This document shows positions 37,951-46,033 of a stretch of 64,000 nt of DNA, one piece after another. The DNA is from Xanthomonas sp. DAR 34887 (GTDB lineage: Bacteria > Pseudomonadota > Gammaproteobacteria > Xanthomonadales > Xanthomonadaceae): positions 535,001 through 599,000 of the forward strand of contig NZ_CP162490.1 of assembly GCF_041245805.1 (NCBI RefSeq). Direction: 5' to 3'. The notes beneath the pieces are model-generated. The model was not told the origin of the DNA. It did no database searches and worked only from the letters and a program-made list of their open reading frames with translations. Both the position numbers and the translations under genes were made by a program. Every line of letters starts with the position of its first letter. The stretch's first letter is position 1.

Positions 37951-38940
37951 CTAGTCCTTTGTCGCCGTCTGCGTTTCGCGGGCATAGCGTTGCGCGACGA
38001 AGGCGCAGACGATCAGCTGGATCTGGTGATAGATCATCACCGGCAGCACGATCGCGCCCAGGCTGCCGCCGGCGAACAGCACCTTGGCCATCGGCACGCC
38101 GGTGGCCAGGCTCTTCTTCGAGCCGCAGAACACGATCGGGATCTCGTCGCGGCGGTTGAAGCCTAGCCGCCGCGCGCCGAAGGTGATCAGCCCCATCGCC
38201 AGCGCCAGCAGCAGCGCGGCGACCGCGGCCACGCCGAGCAGCGCCGGCAGCGGCGTCTTGCGCCACAGGCCTTCGATCACCGCGGCGCTGAAGGCGGTGT
38301 ACACCACCAGCAGGATCACCCCCTGGTCGGTGTAGCGCAGCACCGCGCGCCGGCGCTCGACCCAGGCGCCGACCCAGGGCCGCAGCAGGTGGCCGGCCAC
38401 GAACGGCACCAGCAACTGCAGCATGATCTTGCCCATCGCCTCCAGCGGGTTGGCCATCGCGCTCTGCGCGCCGGCCAGCAGGCCCATCAGCAGCGGGGTC
38501 AGGAATACCCCGAGCAGGCTCGACAGCGAGGCGCTGCACACCGCCGCCGGCACGTTGCCGCCGGCCATCGAGGTGAACGCGATCGACGACTGCACGGTGG
38601 ACGGCAGCGCGCACAGGAACAGCACGCCGATGTACAGCTCCGGGGTCAGCAGCCAGTGCGACAGCGGCTTGAGCAGCAGCCCCAGCAGCGGGAACAGCAC
38701 GAAGGTGGCGGCGAGGATGGTCAGGTGCAGGCGCCAGTGCAGCGCGCCGGCGACGATCGCCTCGCGCGACAGGCGCGCGCCGTGCAGGAAGAACAGCGCG
38801 GCGATGGCGATGTCGGTGACGTCGTCCATGATCGCCGCGGCCTGCCCGTGCACCGGCAACAGCGAGGCCAGCAGCACCGTGCACAGCAGTGCCAGGGTGA
38901 ACGGTTCGATGCGCAGGCGCGCGAGCCAGGACTTGAGCAT
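37951..38940 (-). CDS. bile acid:sodium symporter family (BASS) transporter
   Basis: A 329-residue inner-membrane protein with about ten helices, of the YfeH-like BASS branch. Signatures include FFLHGARLSREA, LPSTVQSSIAFTSMAGGN (the crossover region of the sodium site) and FCGSKKSLATGVPMA (second crossover). Substrates of bacterial members are organic anions and are unknown here. The gene stands alone: 298 bases with no recognised gene separate it from the thioredoxin lipoprotein upstream on the same strand, and it is divergent from the lipase gene. Confidence 0.91.
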   Translation of the reverse strand: MLKSWLARLRIEPFTLALLCTVLLASLLPVHGQAAAIMDDVTDIAIAALFFLHGARLSREAIVAGALHWRLHLTILAATFVLFPLLGLLLKPLSHWLLTPELYIGVLFLCALPSTVQSSIAFTSMAGGNVPAAVCSASLSSLLGVFLTPLLMGLLAGAQSAMANPLEAMGKIMLQLLVPFVAGHLLRPWVGAWVERRRAVLRYTDQGVILLVVYTAFSAAVIEGLWRKTPLPALLGVAAVAALLLALAMGLITFGARRLGFNRRDEIPIVFCGSKKSLATGVPMAKVLFAGGSLGAIVLPVMIYHQIQLIVCAFVAQRYARETQTATKD

Positions 38941-39185
38941 TGAGGGGGAGAATCGAGCGGCGGGGAGTGGTGCATTCTAGGAAGCATGGCGCCCGCACGC
39001 GAATCCGGACGCACGGCGTAGACAACTCGCAGACATGTTACGGCGCCAGCGGTTTCGGTCGAATGCACGCATCAGCGGCTTGCTAGATTGCGGTGGCCCG
39101 TCCGATTGGGGGAGCGCGTCGGGCACGATGGCTCGCCGCGTGTGCGCCATCGCCTCCCGCTTCTCCAGGGATCAGGAGCACGCAC

Positions 39186-40322
39186 ATGCAATACGATCAA
39201 TATCAGACCGTGTTTGCGCTTTCGAGCTTGGCCAATTGGGTCAGCAAGCGATTCGGCAAGACGGAACATCTGCAGATCGACTATCAGAAAACCATTCAGG
39301 CAACGCTGGCATCATCGCCAGCGCAGGCGGTGATCGGCAGCTGGGAGTTGGCATGGGGTCCGCAGGTCTGGCAGAAGGAGGGCACGTTCCGTTCGGGCAA
39401 TGCCATGTTTGTGGCCAAGACGAGCACGCTTGGAGAACTGGTCGGAGAGGTCTATGTCGTGGCGATCGCCGCCACTGATCCATTCTCTCGCTACGACTGG
39501 GTGACGGAGGATTTTGACGTCACCAGCGTGGTCGACTTTTTGACCTACGATCCCACCGTAAGCGCCCCGCCAGTTGCATTGACGCAGCCCAGTGATGCCA
39601 ATACTGCTATTTCGATGGGAACAGCGATTGGCGTCTGGCATCTGCTCAACATGGTGAGCCCGCTGTCGGCGGTATCGCCTGGCAATACGCTGACCGCATT
39701 CCTGAAAACTCTGCCAAGTGGGGCAAACGTGATCTTCGCCGGCCATAGCCTGGGTGGTGCGTTGTCACCCACCATGGCGACTTGGCTCAAGAGTAACAAT
39801 AAGCTGGAAGGATGCAATGCGGTGTATTGCTATCCGACCGCTGGCGCGACATCAGGAAATGCGACTTTCTCCGACCTGTGCAATTCGACGTTGCCACCGA
39901 CGACCGGCGATGGCTACAAGGTATGGAATCGCGATCTTTGGAACTCGCTCGACGTGGTGCCGCATGCTTGGAAGGCGGCCATGCTTGAGCAGATCAAGAC
40001 GTTGTATGAAAACGAAGAGATCCCGGTGATCAGTAAGAACGTCAGCAAGGCCGAGAGCAATGCGGCGTCGTCAGGAGTCACCTACACACAGATCCCAAAC
40101 CAGGAGCTGCCCGGAACGTTGCAGGGTGTTCCGAAGAACGCGTTCGAATTTATCTTGCAGGCGGCAAAACAGCACACGACCGCTTATTCCAGCCTGATTG
40201 CTCACAAGCTGAACCCGGTGCCGCCGCAACTCCATGAGCTTCTGACGACGGAACTCGATCAGGATGCAGAGCTGTATGGGTTGCTAGCGTGGCTCGAAGC
40301 GGAAGCGCGCGCAGCGACGTGA
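39186..40322 (+). CDS. class 3-type lipase / alpha-beta hydrolase, low-GC
   Basis: A 378-residue hydrolase. The nucleophile elbow is GHSLGG with Ser188. Asp256 lies in NSLDVVPHAW and His330 in QHTTAYSSL, completing a plausible Ser-Asp-His triad in the order and spacing of class 3 lipases. No signal peptide or membrane segment is present, so export, if any, uses another route. G+C is about 55 percent by eye, clearly below its neighbours, with codons rare elsewhere in the window, suggesting recent transfer. CAGGAGCAC precedes the ATG. No immunity-like or secretion gene is adjacent. It sits downstream of dnaG, facing it, where rpoD often lies in related operons. Confidence 0.82.
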   Translation: MQYDQYQTVFALSSLANWVSKRFGKTEHLQIDYQKTIQATLASSPAQAVIGSWELAWGPQVWQKEGTFRSGNAMFVAKTSTLGELVGEVYVVAIAATDPFSRYDWVTEDFDVTSVVDFLTYDPTVSAPPVALTQPSDANTAISMGTAIGVWHLLNMVSPLSAVSPGNTLTAFLKTLPSGANVIFAGHSLGGALSPTMATWLKSNNKLEGCNAVYCYPTAGATSGNATFSDLCNSTLPPTTGDGYKVWNRDLWNSLDVVPHAWKAAMLEQIKTLYENEEIPVISKNVSKAESNAASSGVTYTQIPNQELPGTLQGVPKNAFEFILQAAKQHTTAYSSLIAHKLNPVPPQLHELLTTELDQDAELYGLLAWLEAEARAAT

Positions 40323-40462
40323 GCTCGGGCATCGGAACCAAGTGGGCGATCAGCGTATCCGCATCCGCTGCTTGAAAAGACATGGTGACCGCAGGGTGCG
40401 ATCGCCATCGTCGCCCGACGCTTGGCAGCACCCGGCGGCGGGCTGCGTGTCTCGCTGATGAA

Positions 40463-42205
40463 TCAATGCAGCGCTGCGCGCGCCTTGAACAGTTCGCGCA
40501 GTTCGTACTTGTCGGTCTCGTCCAGGCCTTGCGCGCGCTGCTTGGCCTGCAGTTCCTCCAGCCGTTGCTGCAGGGTCTGCCGTTCCAGCTGCACCACCAC
40601 GTCGTGCAGTTCCTGGCGCCAGCTGGCGGTTTCGCCGGGAATCTCCTGCACCGCCAGCTTCTGCAGCGCGGGCAATTCCTCGCGTTCGTGGAAATGCTCG
40701 AGCAGGGCGCCGGTGGAGATGTCCGGGCGCGTGTGCACGATCTCCAGCAGCTCGATCATCAGCTCGATGCCGGGCAGGCGCAGGCCGGCGAACGGGTAGG
40801 GCGGAGGCAGGTCCAGCGCCAGCGCCGGCGTGTGCAGCAGGCGCACGATCGCCTCGCGCACCAGGCTGCGCTTTTGCGTCGGCCGTGCCATCGCGCGCGG
40901 CGGCGGCTTGACCGGCTGCGCGGCGGCGGCGGGCGCGGGACCGCCGATGCCGGTGATCTCGGCCAGGCGCTGGCGCATCAGGTCGCCGAACGCGCCATCG
41001 GGAATCTGCGCCAGCATCGGCCGCGCGCGTTCGGCCAGCCGCGCCTTGCCGTCGAGCGTGGTCAGGTTGACCTCGCGCGAGAGCTCGTCGAAGAAGAATT
41101 GCGACAGCGGCGTGGCCTGCTGCAGGCGCGCGGCGAAACCGTCGGCGCCTTCCTTGCGCACGATGCTGTCCGGGTCCTCGCCGTCGGGCAGGAACAGGAA
41201 GAACGCCTGGCGCCCGTCCTTCATCCGCGGCAGCACCGACTCCAGCGCCTTCCAGCCGGCGCGGCGGCCGGCGTTGTCGCCGTCGAAGCAGAAGAACACG
41301 TCCGGCGCGTTGCGGAACAGCAGTTCGGCGTGTTCGGAGGTGGTCGCGGTGCCCAGCGTCGCCACCGCCTGGGTCACGCCGAACTGGAACAGCGAGACCA
41401 CGTCCATGTAGCCCTCGACCACGATCAGCCGTTCGATCTTCTGGTTGGCCTGGCGTACCTGCCACAGGCCGTACAGTTCGCGGCCCTTGTGGAACAGCGC
41501 GGTCTCCGGCGAGTTCAGGTACTTGGGGCCGTCGTCCTTGTCCATGACCCGGCCGCCGAAGGCGATGACCCGGCCGCGGCGGTCGAAGATCGGGAACATG
41601 ACCCGGTCGCGGAACTTGTCGTAGACGTGGCCGCGCTCGTTCTTGGAGAACAGCCCGGCGCGCTCGAGCAGCTTGTGGCGGCGTTCGTCGGTGCCCAGCG
41701 CGTCCTTCAGCGCGCTGTAGCCGTCCGGCGCATAGCCGATCTGGAAGCGCGCGCGGTTGTCGGCGTCCACGCCGCGGCCATCGAGGTAGCTGCGCGCCTT
41801 GTCGCTGGCGTCGAGCTGGCGCTGGAAGAACTTGGTCGCCGCGTCCAGTGCCGAATACAGGTCGCGGTGGTCGTCGCCGGCAGCCTGCGCGGCGCCGCGT
41901 TGTTGCGCGTCGCGCGGCACTTCCATGCCGGCGCGCTTGGCCAGTTCGTCGACCGCGTCGAGGAACTCGAGGCGGTCGTAGTTCATCAGGAAGCTGATCG
42001 CGGTGCCGTGCGCGCCGCAGCCGAAGCAGTGGTAGAACTGCTTGGTCGGCGAGACCGTGAACGAGGCCGAGCGCTCGTCGTGGAACGGGCAGCGCGCCGC
42101 GTATTCCTTGCCCTGGCGCTTCAGCGGCACGCGCGTGCCGACCACCTCGACGATGTCGGTGCGGGCAAGCAGGTCGTCGATGAATGCGTCGGGGATGCGG
42201 GCCAT
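40463..42205 (-). CDS. dnaG: DNA primase DnaG
   Basis: A 580-residue primase that synthesises RNA primers for replication. The N-terminal CHC2 zinc finger has Cys39, His42, Cys60 and Cys63. The catalytic TOPRIM core includes FGGRVMDKDDGPKYLNSPET and the acidic EGYMDVVSL and CFDGDNAG motifs. The C-terminal helicase-binding region is shorter and Ala/Arg rich. The start at 42205 is preferred because upstream in-frame codons do not resemble the family. It is the last gene of a minus-strand series rpsU, yqeY, yihY, dnaG, 67 bases after yihY. Confidence 0.97.
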   Translation of the reverse strand: MARIPDAFIDDLLARTDIVEVVGTRVPLKRQGKEYAARCPFHDERSASFTVSPTKQFYHCFGCGAHGTAISFLMNYDRLEFLDAVDELAKRAGMEVPRDAQQRGAAQAAGDDHRDLYSALDAATKFFQRQLDASDKARSYLDGRGVDADNRARFQIGYAPDGYSALKDALGTDERRHKLLERAGLFSKNERGHVYDKFRDRVMFPIFDRRGRVIAFGGRVMDKDDGPKYLNSPETALFHKGRELYGLWQVRQANQKIERLIVVEGYMDVVSLFQFGVTQAVATLGTATTSEHAELLFRNAPDVFFCFDGDNAGRRAGWKALESVLPRMKDGRQAFFLFLPDGEDPDSIVRKEGADGFAARLQQATPLSQFFFDELSREVNLTTLDGKARLAERARPMLAQIPDGAFGDLMRQRLAEITGIGGPAPAAAAQPVKPPPRAMARPTQKRSLVREAIVRLLHTPALALDLPPPYPFAGLRLPGIELMIELLEIVHTRPDISTGALLEHFHEREELPALQKLAVQEIPGETASWRQELHDVVVQLERQTLQQRLEELQAKQRAQGLDETDKYELRELFKARAALH

Positions 42206-42272
42206 GGACGATAGGATGCCACGCGTCCGCGCCACCGCCACGGATCGGGCCGCAAAGCCTGGCGGTGCGGCG

Positions 42273-43187
42273 CTACAGCTGCGGCGGAATCGCGGTGATC
42301 GCGCTGGCGTCGATCCCGGCCGCGGCGAGCTTGCGCCGCGAGCGCAGGCGTTCGTCGATCACCGCGGTGATCAGCGCGCCGACGAAGAACACCACGGTGG
42401 CGTAGTAGATCCACACCAGCAGGATCACCAGCGCGCCCATCGAGCCGTAGGCGCTGCCCGGCGCGGCCGTGGCGATGTACAGGCCGATCGCATAGCGCCC
42501 GGCCACGAACAGGCAGGCGGTGATGGCGCCGCCGATCACCGCCTGGCGCCACTCCACGCGCCGGTCCGGCAGATAGTGGTAGAGCACGGCGAAGGCCAGC
42601 ACGTAGATCGCCAGCGTCGAGACGTAGCCCACCGCCGGCAGCAGCGACGGCATGCGCGCGAACAGCACCTGCACCACCGTGGTCAGGATCATCGAGATCA
42701 GCAGCAGAAAGCCCAGTCCCAGCACCACGCCGAAGGAGAACACGCGCTTCTTCAGCCACGCCATGACCCCTTCCAGGCGCTGCTTGTCGGTGCGGAAGAT
42801 CAGGTTCAGCGCGTTCTGCAGCTGCGCGAACACCGCGGTGGCGCCGACGAACAGCAGCAGCGTGCTCCACAGCCCGGCCAGCGAACCGATGTTGGGCTGG
42901 TTCTTGGCGTTGTCGATGATGGTCTGCGCCACCTCGCGCGCGCCGTGCCCGGCCAGTTGCCCGATCTGTTCGATAAAGGCCTGCTGCGCCTGCGGGTACA
43001 GCGAGGCGGTCAGCCACAGCAGCAGCACCAGCAACGGCGCCAGCGACAGCAGCGCGTAGAACGACAGCGACGCGGCCTGGGTCATCACGTCGATTTCGAT
43101 GAAACGCCGCACCAGCGCCGCCGGCAGGCTCTGCTGCAGGCGGTCGAGGTGTTTTTGCAGGCGGGTGGGCGACAGCGACAGGGACAT
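42273..43187 (-). CDS. YihY/BrkB family inner membrane protein
   Basis: A 304-residue protein with six predicted helices, of the YihY/virulence factor BrkB family (formerly mislabelled ribonuclease BN). Recognisable segments are QAASLSFYALLSLAPLLVLL, GATAVFAQLQNALNLI and the C-terminal GAYGSMG-like turn GSAYGSMGALVILLVWIYY. The biochemical role is unknown. Its place between yqeY and dnaG on the same strand suggests co-transcription. Confidence 0.92.
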   Translation of the reverse strand: MSLSLSPTRLQKHLDRLQQSLPAALVRRFIEIDVMTQAASLSFYALLSLAPLLVLLLWLTASLYPQAQQAFIEQIGQLAGHGAREVAQTIIDNAKNQPNIGSLAGLWSTLLLFVGATAVFAQLQNALNLIFRTDKQRLEGVMAWLKKRVFSFGVVLGLGFLLLISMILTTVVQVLFARMPSLLPAVGYVSTLAIYVLAFAVLYHYLPDRRVEWRQAVIGGAITACLFVAGRYAIGLYIATAAPGSAYGSMGALVILLVWIYYATVVFFVGALITAVIDERLRSRRKLAAAGIDASAITAIPPQL

Positions 43188-43319
43188 GGGAGCGGCGACG
43201 GCCTTGCAGCGGGCGCGGCACGGTGATGCCGGGCCCGCGGATGCGCGTAGAAGGTGTCGCAGGCTCGCGTGCGTTGTATCAGCCCGGTGCCGAAAGGCGG
43301 GTGAAGCCCGCTGCCGCGA

Positions 43320-43766
43320 TCAGCCGGCCAGTTGCTGCTTGACCAGCACCGAGACCTGGCCCATGTCGGCCTTGCCGGCCAGCGCCGGCTTCAGCACGGC
43401 CATCAGCTTGCCCATGTCGGCCGCGCTGCTGGCGCCGGTCTGCGCGATCGCGGTCTGGATCGCGGCGACGATCTCGGCCTCGCCGAGCTTGGCCGGCAGG
43501 TAGCGCTCGATCACCACGATCTCCTCGCGCTCGATCGCCGCCAGGTCCTCGCGGCCGGCCGCGGCGTACTGGTTCACCGAGTCCTTGCGCTGCTTGACCA
43601 TCTTGTCCATCACCGCCAGCACCGCGGCGTCGTCCATTTCCACGCGCTCGTCCACTTCCTTCTGCTTGATCGCGGCGTTGATCAGCCGGATCACGCCCAG
43701 GCTGTGCTTGTCGCCGGACTTCATCGCGGCCTTCATGTCGTCGGTGAGCTGCTGCTTGAGGGTCAT
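43320..43766 (-). CDS. GatB/YqeY domain protein
   Basis: A 148-residue cytosolic helical protein starting MTLKQQLTDDMKAAMKSGDK and ending MGQVSVLVKQQLAG, typical of YqeY, which resembles the tRNA-binding tail domain of GatB amidotransferase subunits. The precise role is unknown. It belongs to the minus-strand rpsU-dnaG series; a terminator between rpsU and this gene would make its expression lower than that of rpsU. Confidence 0.93.
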   Translation of the reverse strand: MTLKQQLTDDMKAAMKSGDKHSLGVIRLINAAIKQKEVDERVEMDDAAVLAVMDKMVKQRKDSVNQYAAAGREDLAAIEREEIVVIERYLPAKLGEAEIVAAIQTAIAQTGASSAADMGKLMAVLKPALAGKADMGQVSVLVKQQLAG

Positions 43767-43879
43767 GAGGTGCTCCAGGGGAAAGGGAAGAAAGGGGAGG
43801 TCATTCTAGGCGCTGCGCCGCATCGGTCCGGGCAGGGTGCAGGTGGCTGCGCGCCGGAGCGGGGCAGGCGTGGCAGATG

Positions 43880-43899
43880 CGCCTGCGCATGCGCAGGCG
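43880..43899. repeat. perfect 20-bp palindrome between rpsU and yqeY
   Basis: CGCCTGCGCATGCGCAGGCG reads identically on both strands. It lies in the 279-base gap between yqeY and rpsU, downstream of the rpsU terminator. It could be a protein-binding site or cruciform; no family was recognised. Confidence 0.6.
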
Positions 43900-43952
43900 G
43901 TGCGGGCCGATGCGCCGCCACATGGCCAGGCCGGGCCTGGCCCGCGGCCACA

Positions 43953-43986
43953 CAAAAAGCCGGCGACGCTTGCGCGTGCCGGCTTC
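43953..43986 (-). terminator. rho-independent terminator or attenuator after rpsU
   Basis: On the minus strand AAGCCGGC pairs with GCCGGCTT around a short GCAA-containing loop and is followed by TTTTTG. It lies 60 bases after the rpsU stop and should separate abundant rpsU mRNA from read-through into yqeY-yihY-dnaG. Confidence 0.85.
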
Positions 43987-44045
43987 GTGGGCTTACCGTA
44001 GCGGATGCCGAAACCGGCATACCCCGCTACCGCAAACCGCGATCC

Positions 44046-44261
44046 TCAGTACAGACGCTGGCGCTTGGTGACGTCGCGAGACGTACGGCGCAGCTGGCGC
44101 TTCACCGCGGCTGCGGCCTTGCGCTTGCGTTCCTGGGTCGGCTTTTCGTAGAACTCGCGCTTGCGGGTTTCGGCCAGCACGCCGGCCTTTTCGCAGGTGC
44201 GCTTGAAGCGACGGAGCGCAAACTCGAAGGGCTCGTTCTCGCGGACTTTGACGCTGGGCAT
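44046..44261 (-). CDS. rpsU: 30S ribosomal protein S21
   Basis: A 71-residue basic ribosomal protein, of standard length, starting MPSVKVRENEPFEFALRRFK and ending RRTSRDVTKRQRLY. S21 takes part in 30S initiation. GGAG precedes the ATG at normal spacing. A strong promoter lies 50-80 bases upstream, overlapping the divergent tsaD control region, and a terminator follows. Confidence 0.98.
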   Translation of the reverse strand: MPSVKVRENEPFEFALRRFKRTCEKAGVLAETRKREFYEKPTQERKRKAAAAVKRQLRRTSRDVTKRQRLY

Positions 44262-44310
44262 GGAATCTCCGGGACACAATGGTGACCGGGTCACGCCCGG
44301 CGAGCCGCAC

Positions 44311-44338
44311 ATTATAGCGACTGATTTCCTGGCTGCAA
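44311..44338 (-). promoter_or_regulatory. sigma-70 promoter of rpsU
   Basis: On the minus strand TTGCAG (44338-44333), 16 bases, then a perfect TATAAT (44316-44311). The leader to the rpsU start is about 45 bases and contains the inverted repeat GTGACC-G-GGTCAC at 44282-44294, a possible operator or hairpin. Confidence 0.7.
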
Positions 44339-44382
44339 GCGGGGCGTTTGCCTGCCGCCGATTCGGCCCCACAATGGCAGCC

Positions 44383-45462
44383 ATGAAAGTCCTCGGCATC
44401 GAATCCAGCTGCGACGAAACCGGCGTCGCCGTCTACGACACCGCCCTGTCCGGCGCGGCCGCGCTGCGCGCCCACGGGCTGTACAGCCAGATCGCGCTGC
44501 ACGCCGAATATGGCGGCGTGGTGCCGGAACTGGCCAGCCGCGACCACGTGCGCAAGCTGCTGCCGCTGATCCGCCAGACGCTGGCCGAGGCCGGGCTGCG
44601 CGTGCGCGACCTGGACGGGGTGGCCTACACCGCCGGTCCGGGCCTGGTCGGCGCGCTGCTGGTCGGTGCCGGCGTGGCGCGCGCGCTGGCCTGGGCGCTG
44701 GAGGTGCCGGCGATCGGCGTCCACCATATGGAAGGGCACCTGCTGGCGCCGCTGATGGAGGATCCGGACCCGGTGCACGGCGTGCCGGCGCCGCCGTTCG
44801 TGGCGCTGCTGGTGTCCGGCGGGCACACCCAGCTGATCGCGGTGGAGGCGATCGGCCAGTACCGGCTGCTCGGCGAGACCCTGGACGATGCCGCCGGCGA
44901 GGCCTTCGACAAGACCGCCAAGATGATGGGCCTGCCGTATCCGGGCGGCCCGCAACTGGCCGCGCTGGCCGCGCAGGGCACGCCGGGCCGGTTCCGCTTC
45001 GCGCGGCCGATGACCGACCGGCCCGGGCTGGATTTCAGTTTCTCCGGACTCAAGACCCAGGTGCTGCTGGCCTGGCGCGGCAGCGATCAGAGCGAGAGCA
45101 CGCGCGCGGACATCGCGCGCGGCTTCGAGGATGCGGTGGTGGACACGCTGGCGGTCAAGTGCGAGCGCGCGCTGCAGGCGGCGGGCAGCGACACCATCGT
45201 GGTCGCCGGCGGCGTCGGCGCCAATGTGCGCCTGCGCGCCAAGCTGCAGGCGATGGCGCAGGCGCGCGGCGGCCGCGCCTGCTTCCCGCGCCCGGCGCTG
45301 TGCACCGACAACGGCGCGATGATCGCCTTCGCCGGCGCGCTGCGCCTGCAGGCCGGCCAGTCCAGCGACGCGGCGGTGCGGGTGACGCCGCGCTGGGACA
45401 TGGCGACGCTGCCGCCGTTGGCGGCGGCGCGGGATTCGGAATTCGGGATTGGGGATTCGTAA
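44383..45462 (+). CDS. tsaD: tRNA N6-threonylcarbamoyladenosine transferase TsaD
   Basis: A 359-residue ASKHA-fold enzyme that, with TsaB and TsaE, attaches threonylcarbamoyl to A37 of ANN-decoding tRNAs. It starts MKVLGIESSCDETG; the metal-binding HHMEGH has His115 and His119, and CTDNGAMIAFAG lies near the end. An ATG three codons upstream (44374) is possible. The family is usually about 340 residues. The extra C-terminus, ending RDSEFGIGDS, is encoded by the left arm of a GGGATT-type repeat that also supplies the stop codon. It is divergent from rpsU. Confidence 0.97.
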   Translation: MKVLGIESSCDETGVAVYDTALSGAAALRAHGLYSQIALHAEYGGVVPELASRDHVRKLLPLIRQTLAEAGLRVRDLDGVAYTAGPGLVGALLVGAGVARALAWALEVPAIGVHHMEGHLLAPLMEDPDPVHGVPAPPFVALLVSGGHTQLIAVEAIGQYRLLGETLDDAAGEAFDKTAKMMGLPYPGGPQLAALAAQGTPGRFRFARPMTDRPGLDFSFSGLKTQVLLAWRGSDQSESTRADIARGFEDAVVDTLAVKCERALQAAGSDTIVVAGGVGANVRLRAKLQAMAQARGGRACFPRPALCTDNGAMIAFAGALRLQAGQSSDAAVRVTPRWDMATLPPLAAARDSEFGIGDS

Positions 45463-45550
45463 AAGCGGCTCTGCGCTCTTGCCTCTGCTTTTGCCTTTGC
45501 TCTTACCATTCCCGAATCCCCAATCCCCAATCCCCAATCCCGAATCCCGG
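45430..45550. repeat. GGGATT-type inverted-repeat element, overlapping the 3' end of tsaD
   Basis: The left arm (45430-45459) is made of GGGATTCGG/GGGGATTCG units, the right arm (45508-45550) of CGAATCCC and three CCCCAAT units. The centre is a pyrimidine-rich CTTTTGCCTTTGCT tract. Arms pair into a long hairpin. The element resembles 30267-30358 and reaches to within seven bases of the folB start. Confidence 0.87.
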
Positions 45551-45556
45551 CTCCCA

Positions 45557-45916
45557 ATGGACAAAGTTTTCATCGAAGGTCTAGAGATCGACGCGCTGAT
45601 CGGCATCTACGATTGGGAGCGGCGCATTCGGCAGACCTTGCGCTTCGATCTGGAGATGGGCTTCGACAACCGGGTGCCGGCGGCCAGCGACGACATCGCC
45701 GATACGCTCAACTACAAGGCGGTCAGCAAGCGCCTGGTGGAACTGGTCGAGCAGTCCGAGGACGGCCTGGTGGAGACGCTGGCCGAGCGCTGCGCGGCCG
45801 CGGTGCTGGACGAGTTCCAGGTGCGTTGGCTGCGGCTGAAGCTGAGCAAGCCGGGCGCGGTGCGCGGCGCGCAGGCGGTGGGCGTGATCATCGAACGCAG
45901 CCGCGACGCCGGCTGA
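45557..45916 (+). CDS. folB: dihydroneopterin aldolase FolB
   Basis: A 119-residue enzyme of folate synthesis, converting dihydroneopterin to hydroxymethyl-dihydropterin plus glycolaldehyde. It starts MDKVFIEGLEIDALIGIYDWE, with the family's active-site Glu in the first strand region; later motifs are NYKAVSKRL and LVETLAERCA. The length is standard. The upstream 90 bases are repeat sequence, so there is no normal ribosome site beyond a weak CCCGGCTCCC stretch. Translation may rely on tsaD read-through. Confidence 0.93.
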   Translation: MDKVFIEGLEIDALIGIYDWERRIRQTLRFDLEMGFDNRVPAASDDIADTLNYKAVSKRLVELVEQSEDGLVETLAERCAAAVLDEFQVRWLRLKLSKPGAVRGAQAVGVIIERSRDAG

Positions 45917-46033
45917 GCGCGGCCCGATGCGGCGCCGCCGCCGCCGCTTGACGCTCATTCCGGTTCCGGGCATGTTGCTGTGCAACGCAACACTCGGCCG
46001 ATCGCGCCCGGTGGCGTCTACCGACGGGGCACG

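Noticed and set aside
39186..40322. Lipase as a Xanthomonas type IV secretion effector
   Set aside because: Its C-terminus lacks a recognisable VirD4-interacting conserved domain and no cognate inhibitor lies beside it.
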